A stretch of DNA of 8,052 nt. It comes from Desulfuromonadaceae bacterium. GTDB taxonomy: Bacteria; Desulfobacterota; Desulfuromonadia; Geobacterales; Pseudopelobacteraceae. The position numbers and the translations under genes are program-made. Under the pieces are notes generated by a model. That model had not been told where the DNA came from. It did not search any database and was given only the letters and a program-made list of their open reading frames with translations. Location of the stretch: contig JAQUCQ010000145.1 in assembly GCA_028686145.1 (NCBI GenBank), forward strand, positions 1 through 8,052, in the 5' to 3' direction. Shown piece by piece: positions 1 to 6,702 of the stretch. Each line of letters starts with the position of its first letter. Positions within the stretch are counted from its first letter, which is position 1.

Positions 1-205
1 TTGAGTAATATTCGATCTGCCTTCCGGAGACTCCCTGTATGTCAACCAGGATCAATCTCTTGTTGGTGAACAGGAACGTATCACGAAGTACGGCAAATCC
101 CTTCTCTATGATTTCGCCGTCAATAAGCAACTGGCCGTAGTCCGAATGAAACTTCTTGGTTTCACTTGAGCCGGTATTTTTTGTTTCCGCGGAAAAGAGT
201 CCCAT
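1..205 (-). CDS. Bacterial PH-domain protein, N-terminal part (runs off the left edge)
   Basis: The first 68 residues are visible, reading leftwards from ATG at 205-203, and no stop is met before the window edge. The start is chosen because GGAGGG lies 7 bases upstream and because the protein then opens MGLF. The stretch FAVLRDTFLFTNKRLILVD (residues 37-55), followed by QGVSGRQIEYYS, is the hallmark of the bacterial pleckstrin-homology family bPH_1, in which a 'RD...FTNKRLILVDKQG.TGKK.EY.SIPY' pattern is typical. These are small soluble proteins (usually about 120-130 residues) of uncertain role. Some PH-like bacterial proteins are thought to act at the envelope or in stress responses, but no biochemical role can be assigned here. 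An overlapping ATG at 210-208 is out of frame and is not used. Confidence 0.85.
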   Translation of the reverse strand, partial: MGLFSAETKNTGSSETKKFHSDYGQLLIDGEIIEKGFAVLRDTFLFTNKRLILVDIQGVSGRQIEYYS

Positions 206-389
206 ATCATTTCCCTCCAGTATGCATGATCAAATATTCAGTTTATACCCATCACCACATTCAATACAGCGGTAGCAATTATTTTGATAAAAATCAACGT
301 GATTTGCAATTTTGCAGAGAAAAGCGTCTCACGCAGAGCCACAGCGTCCGGCACTCTTGTTCGACTCGATAATTGTACACCATCTGTCT

Positions 390-521
390 TTAAGGCACTG
401 GAAGGGGTGGCGGTGATGGTAGGCCCGGAGGTGTAGGGGGATACCATAGGTGGCATCCTTGTACCATGAAACTTCCCAGAGCGACCATAACAATTACGAG
501 AAACATGCGGATTTTTTTCAT
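390..521 (-). CDS. Small proline-rich lipoprotein (43 aa)
   Basis: This ORF is too short for usual gene callers. It starts at ATG 521-519 with AAAGGA about 6 bases upstream and ends at TAA 392-390. The n-region MKKIR is followed by a hydrophobic segment (residues 6-20) and then V-Q-G-C at 20-23, which reads as a lipobox. Gln at -2 is atypical, but the overall pattern is that of a type II signal peptide. The mature part would be only about 21 residues, CHLWYPPTPPGLPSPPPLPVP, dominated by Pro-Pro pairs. Tiny Pro-rich or Gly/His-rich lipoproteins are common orphans in deltaproteobacteria-type genomes and their role is unknown. It lies 184 bases before the PH-domain gene on the same strand, so co-transcription is possible but not shown. 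A longer ORF overlapping it in another frame (238-567) lacks a ribosome binding site and looks spurious. Confidence 0.6.
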   Translation of the reverse strand: MKKIRMFLVIVMVALGSFMVQGCHLWYPPTPPGLPSPPPLPVP

Positions 522-895
522 AGCGGATCCTTTCAATAGAAATATGGTTCACACAGCTGTTCTTCATTGATGCATATAAGTATCTACATCAATCATGCCA
601 AAGGTGATTCTCGCATTTGTAAGAGATAACATGACGCTTGTGCAGGATGCATTGGAAAATGAAGTGCAGAGGTTGACTGAAATAGATACGGGCATCTGTC
701 GTATTTGACAAAAAACTGTAAAATATGGCGGACTGCGCCATCAACTCTGTTGGCGTGGAGCCAGTCGTTTTAGCGTCTGCTGAGCACATTCGACCTTTTC
801 TACCTGTGGCATATGGCCGCTATGTTAATAATGTCGGGTTACGCAGTCTGTTTACCGCGTATCCGGTGCTATCGGTACCTACGTTATGACTATGA
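522..895. other. Region without a convincing gene; two short plus-strand ORF remnants
   Basis: No intact gene is supported here. Two short plus-strand ORFs have protein-like composition but no ribosome binding site. One is 595-708 (37 aa, beginning MPKVILAFVRDNM and containing ALENEVQRLTE). The other is 725-889 (54 aa, containing GVEPVVLASAEHIRPFL and ending PVLSVPTL). They lie in different frames, separated by 16 bases with stops. The second loosely recalls the FlhA/SctV export-protein C-terminus ('PV.L.S..IRP....VLS'), and the first could be the helix just before it. This is an impression by eye and may be chance. The simplest reading is decayed coding DNA. Confidence 0.3.
567..592. repeat. 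Inverted repeat TTGATG-N14-CATCAA
   Basis: A perfect 6-base inverted repeat with a 14-base A/T-rich spacer lies about 46 bases upstream of the small lipoprotein start at 521 (which is read leftwards). Its spacing and position suit an operator for a dimeric regulator, but a 6-base repeat in AT-rich DNA can occur by chance. No regulator is recognised. Confidence 0.2.
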
Positions 896-1036
896 ACGCT
901 TACGTTAGTGACAGTAATGATGCTGTCTGGATGCCTTTTCCCCTACTGGGACGAGGGCGGTGGATATGGCCATGGCGGGGGACGCGGTGGCGGACACAGG
1001 GATGGCGGGCATCGTGATGGTGGAGAACGCCACTAA
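896..1036 (+). pseudogene. Gly/His-rich lipoprotein, start codon apparently lost
   Basis: The frame after the TGA at 893-895 reads TLTLVTVMMLSGC, a clean hydrophobic signal peptide ending in a canonical L-S-G-C lipobox. It continues LFPYWDEGGGYGHGGG, then RGGGHRDGGHRDGGERH and a TAA at 1034-1036. The mature part is a short Gly/His/Arg/Asp-rich tail with a tandem GGHRD repeat, a style common in small Geobacter and pseudomonad lipoproteins. However, there is no ATG with a Lys/Arg n-region in frame. In-frame TGA codons at 887 and 893 close it off, and the only in-frame starts (GTG 908, ATG 917, ATG 920) leave a signal peptide too short to work. An ATG at 892 is out of frame, so one indel near 895-904 would restore an ORF. 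The options are a frameshifted pseudogene, a sequencing error, or chance. Confidence 0.45.
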
Positions 1037-1561
1037 CAAAGACGGGGCGTGACAATCCTGCCAGAAATAACTTTGTTTACTCGGGATGAACGAGCAAAAA
1101 CTTACCAGAGATAGCTGTGCTGAAATATCCCAAAAGATGGGCAGGACGGCTATTCGTCCTTTTGAAGGGGTTATTTCAAGATGTGCTTGAATAGTTTCTC
1201 GCATCAACTTTATGCTGAAAAGTTCTCGAACAGTCTTGGCTCGCCAATCAAGTATTGCTGTGCTGTAATGCCTTGCAGCGCCCACACCGTTTAAAAGATG
1301 AACCTACTCATTACCACCTGAATAGACGCTTGACGTTTTGCGTACGGCGTAATATAACCCTGCACTATTAAAAAATTCCATTGTAAGAGCATGCAATTTT
1401 TTTTAAAACAAACCCTACGCCAAGATTGAAAATATGCTAAATAATTATGAAGCCATACCGGTGTCTCTGTAAGATCCATTTTTGTGGAAGGGAATGCTTA
1501 GTATCGGTTTGCGGAACCAAGTGTTTTATAACCGTTTGAAATCATTTATAGGTGGATAAAT
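1037..1561. other. Non-coding stretch upstream of the PilZ gene
   Basis: About 525 bases with no gene I can support. ORFs on the minus strand (905-1285 and 1291-1479) lack ribosome binding sites, and the first is partly the antisense of the Gly/His-rich tail. A short plus-strand ORF starting MNEQKLTRDSCAEISQKMG at 1086 (34 codons) is not recognisable. The stretch contains one terminator-like hairpin (1143-1163) and a TTCAAG/CTTGAA inverted repeat (1175-1191). The promoter for the downstream PilZ gene must lie here or further upstream, but no clear -35/-10 or -24/-12 pair was found. Confidence 0.5.
1143..1163 (+). terminator. Possible intrinsic terminator after the lipoprotein remnant
   Basis: AGGACG (1143-1148) pairs perfectly with CGTCCT (1155-1160) around a 6-base loop and is followed by a short T run (1160-1163). 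The stem is only 6 base pairs and the T run only 4, so it is a weak candidate. Its place about 107 bases after the broken lipoprotein fits a terminator for that gene. Confidence 0.35.
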
Positions 1562-2278
1562 GTGGTGGTGAAGACAGAAATTCCCGATAATTATTATTTC
1601 TGTCTTATGGAACAGACCGGGGGGCTCTCAATTGAAGATGGTCTGCTCAAGCTATCAGGTTTGGTACCTCGTCCCGAGGTTCAATTTCTCAATTACTATA
1701 AAGAGGTGCCGGTCTTTGCCGCGGCCAAAATCCTTACAGTAGGTGAAAACAGACTGGTATGCCGCACCAGCGAGGTCCAAGCACGAGCTATTGAATTTAA
1801 CGGTTATACCATAATTGAAGGAGTGCCGTTTCCGCATCATGTGTATGCGAATGCGCACCACGATACTGATGCCGGAGAGATTACCCTTTCTGGTTTTAGC
1901 TATGCCGAGGTGCATTCCAATCGGCGCAAATCGGTAAGAGTGCGTATGCAGGTGCCTCCCGTGATCGGCGTAGAAGCCGGAGTTACGAAATTTAATGGCA
2001 GGATGATTGACCTGTCGCTTACCAGTTGTGCCGTTACCATTCCCGACCGGAAGCTTTTGGAAAGTTTTTCTTTTTTTTACCTCACCATCACGATGCCGTC
2101 CCTGGCGAATCAACCACCGGTCATAACGAGAGTTATGGCAAAACTGACACAGGTGCATCAACAAAACAGAGTGTTCCGCTGTATCTTTCTGTTTGAGCAT
2201 GACAAAAGCAGTGAAGACCGGATCGGCACTCTTATCGCGCGGCGCCAGACGGAAATTATCAGGGAATTGTCTTCCTGA
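1562..2278 (+). CDS. PilZ-domain protein (candidate c-di-GMP receptor)
   Basis: This 238-residue protein is predicted to be soluble, with no signal peptide or membrane segment. The C-terminal half carries the PilZ signature. RRKSVR at 121-126 contains the RxxxR c-di-GMP-binding arginines (R122 and R126). D150-L-S152-L-T-S155 is the (D/N)xSxxG element, but the terminal Gly is Ser, followed by C156. Residues 1-115 form an N-terminal beta-rich region like the YcgR-N/PilZN-type domains that often precede PilZ. The start is one of three consecutive GTG codons. GTG 1562 is preferred because AGGTGG (1550-1555) sits 6 bases upstream, and the ATG at 1560 in another frame stops at once. Family knowledge says PilZ proteins bind c-di-GMP and alter motility, exopolysaccharide or partner proteins; the partner here is unknown. 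The next gene, 83 bases downstream, is an EAL-HDOD signalling protein. The long ORF on the opposite strand is a shadow. Confidence 0.85.
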   Translation: MVVKTEIPDNYYFCLMEQTGGLSIEDGLLKLSGLVPRPEVQFLNYYKEVPVFAAAKILTVGENRLVCRTSEVQARAIEFNGYTIIEGVPFPHHVYANAHHDTDAGEITLSGFSYAEVHSNRRKSVRVRMQVPPVIGVEAGVTKFNGRMIDLSLTSCAVTIPDRKLLESFSFFYLTITMPSLANQPPVITRVMAKLTQVHQQNRVFRCIFLFEHDKSSEDRIGTLIARRQTEIIRELSS

Positions 2279-2361
2279 TGCGTGTTTGAGCATTGTATGC
2301 TACGCAAGGCCGCAGAGAAGTGTGGATGTTCGTTAAATGACTAACCAACAGGAATTAAAAT

Positions 2362-3582
2362 ATGGATGAAAACTGCATAATCGGGCGACAACCCATTTTA
2401 GATAGAAACGAACATCTCTACGGTTACGAACTGCTCTTCCGCTCCACGGATGTCAATGAGGCTGATATACAGGATGCCGGCCGCGCTACCGCCAATGTGA
2501 TCACCACTACGCTCGCATCGTTTGGCATTAAAGAACTTCTGGGGGGCCGCAAGGGTTTTATAAATGTCGATGTGGACATGCTGATGAATGAAGTCCTGGA
2601 ACTTCTTCCGCAGGAACATATTGTTATTGAGCTTCTGGAGTCAATCAAGCCTTCACCGGAGGTGGTACAGCGCTGTCTGGCACTAAAAGAAGCTGGATTT
2701 TACCTGGCCCTTGACGACCATGAGTACTGTCTGAGCTTTACCGAACTATATGCCATAGTTGACATTGTCAAAATTGACCTGGTCCAGACTTCTCTGGCAT
2801 CTCTTCCAGAAATAATCGAGCGTCTGCGTCAGTATCCCTGCAAGCTACTTGCAGAGAAGGTCGAGAGCACTGAGCAATTTGTGGCATGCCATGCCCTTGG
2901 TTTCGATTACTTTCAAGGCTATTATTTTGCCCGACCGGACATCATCAAGAAGAAAAAAATGGATGAGGACGCGATGACGCTCCTCAAGTTGATGCGTCTT
3001 TTGTCAGATGATGCCAGCATCGAAATTATAGAACGGGTCTTCCGGGAGAGTCCGACACTGACTTACAAGCTGTTGATGCTTGTCAACTCCGTAGCGTTCG
3101 GGCATCGTACCAAAATCCAGGGGGTGCGTCACGCCATTGCAATGACCGGACGTCTGCAGATCAAACGTTGGGTGCAGCTGGCTCTGTTTGCTGCTGATGG
3201 CGATGATAATTTTGAGCACCCACTGGTAGATATGGCAGCGACCAGAGCCGGTCTCATGGAACAATTGGCCTTTGTTCATCCCGGCTTGCAGATTGACGGC
3301 GAATGTCCTGACCGGGCCTTTATGACCGGCATTCTCTCCCTGATGGAGAGTATCTATGATGTTGCCGTCGAAGACATTATTTTAAACCTCAACCTCAATG
3401 AGGATGTTGCCGCCGCTCTGGTTGGTCGCGAGGGGCCTTACGGCAGCCTTCTCCGAGTAATGGAGCATCTGGAGGATTTGGATATGCGGTCTGCATCAGC
3501 GGAACTTGTGTCCATAGGCATTAGCCCCAGCGCTTTAGCTGAAATTCAATTGCACGCTTACAACTGGCGTAAATCCGGTTGA
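2362..3582 (+). CDS. EAL-HDOD signalling protein (YuxH-like)
   Basis: A 406-residue cytoplasmic protein. Residues 1-205 form a short EAL-superfamily domain. E23-L-L stands in for the EAL motif (GYELLFR), followed by N68 in GFINVDVDML, E90-LLE93, D118-D119, K137-ID, E165-KVE and Q185-GYYFARP. Most metal and substrate positions of c-di-GMP phosphodiesterases therefore have an equivalent, but the DDFGTGYS loop is replaced by DDHEYCLS. Residues about 206-395 form an HDOD domain, visible in the SPTLTYKLLMLVNSVAFG and I252-RHAIAMTGRLQIKRWV stretches. Without the HD-GYP catalytic pair, HDOD is regarded as a non-enzymatic regulatory module. YuxH-type proteins of this architecture (about 400 aa) are widespread, and whether they hydrolyse c-di-GMP or merely bind is unclear. 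AGGA at 2350-2353 supports the start. Only 28 bases separate it from the metal transporter gene. Confidence 0.92.
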   Translation: MDENCIIGRQPILDRNEHLYGYELLFRSTDVNEADIQDAGRATANVITTTLASFGIKELLGGRKGFINVDVDMLMNEVLELLPQEHIVIELLESIKPSPEVVQRCLALKEAGFYLALDDHEYCLSFTELYAIVDIVKIDLVQTSLASLPEIIERLRQYPCKLLAEKVESTEQFVACHALGFDYFQGYYFARPDIIKKKKMDEDAMTLLKLMRLLSDDASIEIIERVFRESPTLTYKLLMLVNSVAFGHRTKIQGVRHAIAMTGRLQIKRWVQLALFAADGDDNFEHPLVDMAATRAGLMEQLAFVHPGLQIDGECPDRAFMTGILSLMESIYDVAVEDIILNLNLNEDVAAALVGREGPYGSLLRVMEHLEDLDMRSASAELVSIGISPSALAEIQLHAYNWRKSG

Positions 3583-3610
3583 GTTTTGGAGTAGATGGAG
3601 TCGGACTGCA

Positions 3611-4921
3611 ATGGCACATAACGAAACCATTCTCAATAACCTGAAGACTTCGGACTCCCGTACAGTTCAGACCGCTTTGGATATTCTCGGCAGCCAGCAG
3701 AAGGGAAACCGTCTGGCTCGAATGATGCCGTTTCTGGGCCCGGCGTTTATCGCCAGCGTTGCGTACGTTGATCCGGGTAATTTTGCGACCAATATTCAGG
3801 GCGGTGCCCAATTTGGGTACATGCTGGTTTGGGTGATCATTGCCAGCAATCTCATGGCAATGCTTATTCAGACCTTGTCCGCCAAGCTCGGCATTGCCAC
3901 CGGGCTTAACCTTGCGGAACACTGCCGGGAACAGTTCCCCAAACCGGTGGTCTATCTCATGTGGTGTCTGATGGAGCTGGTGGCAATGGCAACCGACCTG
4001 GCGGAGTTCCTTGGTGCCGCTCTGGGGTTCCAGCTTTTGCTTGGCATTCCGCTGTTTGTGGGAGCGATTCTCACCGCCCTGGCGACACTGCTTATTCTCG
4101 GCCTTGAGCGTTACGGGTTCCGGCCACTTGAGGCCGTCATCTCCGTCATGGTCGGCCTGATAGCGCTTTGTTATCTGCTGGAAACCATTATTGTCAAGCC
4201 GGATTGGGCACAAGTTGCCTACCATGCATTTGTTCCCCAATTTTCAGGAAGCGAGAGCATACTGCTGGCCTCGGGTATTTTGGGGGCAACGGTCATGCCG
4301 CATGCCATCTTTCTCCATTCGGCCCTGATGCAGGGACGCATTGTGGTGAGAGACAAGGCCAGGATGCAGAGCCTGTACCGGTTTGAAATTATGGACGTGG
4401 TCATTGCCATGGGAATTGCCAGTTTTGTGAATGCAGCTATGCTGATCATGGCTGCGGCGACGTTTTACAAGTCCGGGCTAACATCCATGGCAACCATAGA
4501 AGAAGCGTACCGTACCCTGGAACCGCTTCTCGGGAATTCCTCCAAATGGATATTCGGCCTGTCATTGCTGTTGGCTGGCTTGTCGTCGTCAACCGTCGGC
4601 ACCAGTGCCGGGCAGGTAATCATGCAGGGCTTCCTGAAACGCCACATCCCGGTCTGGGCACGGCGGCTCGTGACCATGGCTCCTTCGCTGGCTGTTATTG
4701 CCATCGGGCTGGATCCGACCCGTACTCTGGTTATGAGTCAGGTTATACTCAGCTTCGGGCTGCCTTTTGCAGTCATTCCTCTGGTAATGTTTACCCGCCG
4801 TCCCGATATAATGGGTGACCTGGTCAATAAGCGCATTACCACATTGCTCGCGTGCCTGGTTGCCGCAGTCATCGTCATTTTGAATATATACCTGCTTTAC
4901 AAGACTCTCGTGACGGGGTGA
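3611..4921 (+). CDS. mntH: Nramp-family divalent metal transporter (MntH-like)
   Basis: This 436-residue polytopic inner-membrane protein is expected to import Mn2+ and/or Fe2+ with protons. Both Nramp metal-site signatures are present. TM1 carries D54-P-G-N57 in SVAYVDPGNFATNIQGGA, and TM6 carries A226-T-V-M229-P-H231 in VMPHAIFLHSAL. D54, N57, A226 and M229 correspond to the metal-coordinating Asp, Asn, Ala and Met known from Nramp structures. About eleven hydrophobic segments follow one another from residue 40 to the C-terminus at 436, and length and layout are normal for bacterial MntH. The N-terminal 35 residues are a polar cytoplasmic leader. The start has GGAG 10 bases upstream (3597-3600), a slightly long spacing. 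No MntR, Fur or DtxR box is obvious in the 28-base gap, so regulation is likely from a promoter further upstream. The universal stress protein gene starts 5 bases after its stop. Actual substrate preference cannot be read from sequence. Confidence 0.93.
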   Translation: MAHNETILNNLKTSDSRTVQTALDILGSQQKGNRLARMMPFLGPAFIASVAYVDPGNFATNIQGGAQFGYMLVWVIIASNLMAMLIQTLSAKLGIATGLNLAEHCREQFPKPVVYLMWCLMELVAMATDLAEFLGAALGFQLLLGIPLFVGAILTALATLLILGLERYGFRPLEAVISVMVGLIALCYLLETIIVKPDWAQVAYHAFVPQFSGSESILLASGILGATVMPHAIFLHSALMQGRIVVRDKARMQSLYRFEIMDVVIAMGIASFVNAAMLIMAAATFYKSGLTSMATIEEAYRTLEPLLGNSSKWIFGLSLLLAGLSSSTVGTSAGQVIMQGFLKRHIPVWARRLVTMAPSLAVIAIGLDPTRTLVMSQVILSFGLPFAVIPLVMFTRRPDIMGDLVNKRITTLLACLVAAVIVILNIYLLYKTLVTG

Positions 4922-4926
4922 CCCCT

Positions 4927-5832
4927 ATGTTCAAACATATACTTGTTCCTCTTGACGGTTCCCGCATGGCAGAATCGGCAGTGCAGGCCGCTGCTTACCT
5001 TGCGGCAATGCTCAACGCGCGCGTTACATTGATGCATGTAGTGGAAAAGAATGCTCCCAGCGAGGTTCATGGCCAGCCCCACCTCATCAGCGCACAAGAT
5101 GCGGCCCTCTATCTCGACGATATTTCGTGCCGCTACTTCCCACAAGGAATACAGGTTGATTGCCACGTGCATGCTGCAGAGGTTGAAAATGTGGCTCAAA
5201 GTATTGTGGAGCATGCCGATGAACTGGGGCATGATCTGGTGATCATGTGTTCCCATGGGCGCGGCAGGGCACTCCACCTCTTTCTTGGCAGTATCGCCCA
5301 GAAAGTTATTGCCGGTGACTCAAGGCCTGTCTTGATCACACATCCCGATGATGACGGTAATCCGCGGGAATTCTTGTGCCGGAATATTCTGATCCCGCTG
5401 GACGGTGACCCCGAACATGCGCAAGCGCTCCCCGCCTCAAAGGAATTGGCACGAGCCTGCAAGGCGTCGCTGCATCTGGCCATGGTGATTCCTCGCGTTA
5501 CCAACCTTTCTGGCAACATGACGGTCACCGGCAGGATGCTGCCGGGTACGACCTCACGGATGCTGGACATGGCCCTGCAGGATGCCGAGGCATACTCCGC
5601 AGCCTTGGCCGCCGAGTTACATAATCAGGGATTTGCCGCCAGTGCGCATGTGTTACGGGGCGATCCGGCTAAAATAATCGTAGAGGCCGCCAGTCTGGCG
5701 GCAATTGACCTGATTGTTCTGGCTACTCATGGTAAGACGGGCATGGAAGCATTCTGGGCTGGTAGTGTAACTAACAAAATCTGTAGCCGGAGTAAGGTTC
5801 CGCTCCTGCTGGTACCCGTACGGCAGCAATGA
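4927..5832 (+). CDS. Tandem universal stress protein (UspA domains x2)
   Basis: This 301-residue cytoplasmic protein is made of two UspA domains. Domain 1 (about 1-140) begins HILVPLDGS (4-12) and ends in a nucleotide-loop-like stretch SHGRGRALHLFLGS (109-122). Domain 2 (about 150-298) begins NILIPLDGD (153-161) and has THGKTGMEAFWAGS (267-280). The ATP-binding consensus G-2x-G-9x-G-S is nearly complete in both, but the first Gly is Cys108 in domain 1 and Ala266 in domain 2. Nucleotide binding is therefore likely but not certain. ATG 4927 is chosen over an upstream in-frame start at 4852 because the protein then opens with the family-typical MFKHILVPLDGS and does not overlap mntH by about 70 bases. 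GGGGTG just before it overlaps the mntH stop, so translational coupling is likely. Pairing of a Usp with a metal transporter is common, and the Usp may modulate the transporter, but this is inference. Confidence 0.92.
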   Translation: MFKHILVPLDGSRMAESAVQAAAYLAAMLNARVTLMHVVEKNAPSEVHGQPHLISAQDAALYLDDISCRYFPQGIQVDCHVHAAEVENVAQSIVEHADELGHDLVIMCSHGRGRALHLFLGSIAQKVIAGDSRPVLITHPDDDGNPREFLCRNILIPLDGDPEHAQALPASKELARACKASLHLAMVIPRVTNLSGNMTVTGRMLPGTTSRMLDMALQDAEAYSAALAAELHNQGFAASAHVLRGDPAKIIVEAASLAAIDLIVLATHGKTGMEAFWAGSVTNKICSRSKVPLLLVPVRQQ

Positions 5833-5849
5833 CAAATTGAATTTGCACC

Positions 5850-5890
5850 AAACGGGTGAGATCTTCCTTGTAGTCCGACCCGTTTATTGT
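5850..5890 (+). terminator. Weak terminator-like inverted repeat after the Usp gene
   Basis: AAACGGGT (5850-5857) and ACCCGTTT (5878-5885) form a perfect 8-base inverted repeat around a 20-base loop, 18 bases after the Usp stop. The 3' side runs into TTTATTGT. The long loop and poor T run make it a weak intrinsic terminator. It could instead be an operator, since it lies about 100 bases before the next gene. Confidence 0.35.
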
Positions 5891-5989
5891 GTTGTGAGGT
5901 CAGGCGATAATACGAGAATTCATATATATGTTGAATTTATTACCGATGTGGTGGAAGATAGGAACACAAAGTAAACAGAGGAGATGTCC

Positions 5990-6271
5990 ATGCACGTTTA
6001 TGGTGAGTTCCTGATTACCTTCCCTCTGCTGGTGGTGTGCTATCAATTGTATTCGTTTTCAGCGAACAGCAAAGGAGTGGAAAAACAGGAAAGGTGTCTA
6101 AAGCTGGGGATTGCTTTTATGACCTTCGGCATCACTGCGTTGGCCCTTAAATCAGTCCCGTTCTCTTTTTTTGGCATTGTCTTAATGATGTTCGGATTTC
6201 GTTTGCTTGCCAAAGGACTTGATCGGTTAGACAAGAAAAAATTCATAGACCACCTTGAGGATGATGAATAA
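5990..6271 (+). CDS. Small three-helix membrane protein, unknown function
   Basis: A 93-residue protein with three predicted hydrophobic segments at about 7-24, 37-54 and 58-75, a charged loop between the first two (NSKGVEKQERC), and a highly charged C-terminal tail (DRLDKKKFIDHLEDDE). I recognise no family. The start is ATG 5990 rather than the in-frame ATG 5984. The strong Shine-Dalgarno AGAGGAG occupies 5977-5983, touching the first ATG but leaving the usual 6-base spacing to the second. It is separated from the Usp gene by 157 bases and probably has its own promoter, although no confident promoter hexamers were found. A GATAAT at 5906-5911 could be a -10 but lacks a good -35. An inner-membrane location is likely. 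Confidence 0.75.
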   Translation: MHVYGEFLITFPLLVVCYQLYSFSANSKGVEKQERCLKLGIAFMTFGITALALKSVPFSFFGIVLMMFGFRLLAKGLDRLDKKKFIDHLEDDE

Positions 6272-6368
6272 AAGTCTCCTCCGTATAAGAAACGGGGATA
6301 CCTGCGCTAAAGAGGCGCGTGCTGATATTTCTTTGAAATACGTTATGTGTCAATTTATCTGCAGCATG

Positions 6369-6399
6369 AAAGGTCGGCTTTCTGAAGAGCCGGCCTTTT
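6369..6399 (+). terminator. Intrinsic terminator
   Basis: AAAGGTCGGCT (6369-6379) pairs over 11 positions, including one G-T wobble, with AGCCGGCCTTT (6388-6398) around an 8-base loop, and is followed by TTTT. This is the best intrinsic terminator in the window. It lies about 100 bases after the small membrane protein and ahead of the riboswitch unit, so it isolates the two. The A-rich left arm means it could also work, less well, in the other direction. Confidence 0.8.
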
Positions 6400-6702
6400 A
6401 AATTAACCTGGTGCAATGTCTGAATAGCTTGAAAGATGTAAATTGGTGTGCTGATAAAACTGTTGCGTTTTTGCATCGAAAAATATATTCTTGACACATG
6501 TGGTGTTGAATGGATGCGTGAGGAAATGTCCGCGCCGGGCATGATACCTTATGTACGTGCTGGCCTGAAAGGTTACAAGGGACGGCCAGGATACTCGGTA
6601 CGTAGTGAAGAAGATTTTTTTTGCATTTTTAGATACCAAACGGGAAAGGAGGATATGCGTGTACCAATAACGGATGTAACAGACGGAAGAAACTGCCTGT
6701 GA
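6400..6702. other. Leader region before the riboswitch, no supported gene
   Basis: About 300 bases that must contain the promoter of the riboswitch transcript. A GTG-started 84-codon frame (6448-6702) has no good ribosome binding site and an unremarkable Cys/Met-containing sequence, so it is not called. Within it, AAAGGAGG (6645-6652) precedes an ATG at 6655 by only 2 bases. That ATG would give a 15-residue peptide ending at the TGA at 6700-6702, right at the aptamer edge. A TTGACA at 6491-6496 has no matching -10 at 16-18 bases. Confidence 0.4.

Noticed and set aside
238..567. A 109-codon minus-strand ORF overlapping the small lipoprotein
   Set aside because: The overlapping shorter frame has a ribosome binding site, an MKK start and a lipobox; this longer frame has none of these.
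905..1285. A 126-codon minus-strand ORF
   Set aside because: Its C-terminal part is the antisense of the Gly/His-rich lipoprotein tail, the start has no ribosome binding site, and no family is recognised.
1655..2293. A 212-codon ORF on the minus strand opposite the PilZ gene
   Set aside because: It has no ribosome binding site, no recognisable domain and an odd His/Arg-rich composition, while the plus-strand frame has a clear PilZ signature.
3521..4240. A 239-codon ORF on the minus strand opposite the start of the metal transporter
   Set aside because: It is the antisense shadow of a well-supported Nramp gene, Gln/His/Asn-rich and without any domain.
4852..4926. An upstream in-frame start for the universal stress protein
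   Set aside because: It would overlap mntH by about 70 bases and add 25 residues with no family match; ATG 4927 opens directly into the UspA first strand.
6491..6519. TTGACA as a sigma-70 -35 box for the riboswitch transcript
   Set aside because: No acceptable -10 sequence lies 16-18 bases downstream, and it is over 200 bases from the aptamer.
6448..6702. An 84-codon GTG-started ORF just before the riboswitch
   Set aside because: Its start lacks a good ribosome binding site, no domain is visible, and the frame ends at the aptamer boundary. The internal AAAGGAGG is only 2 bases from its ATG, too close for efficient use.
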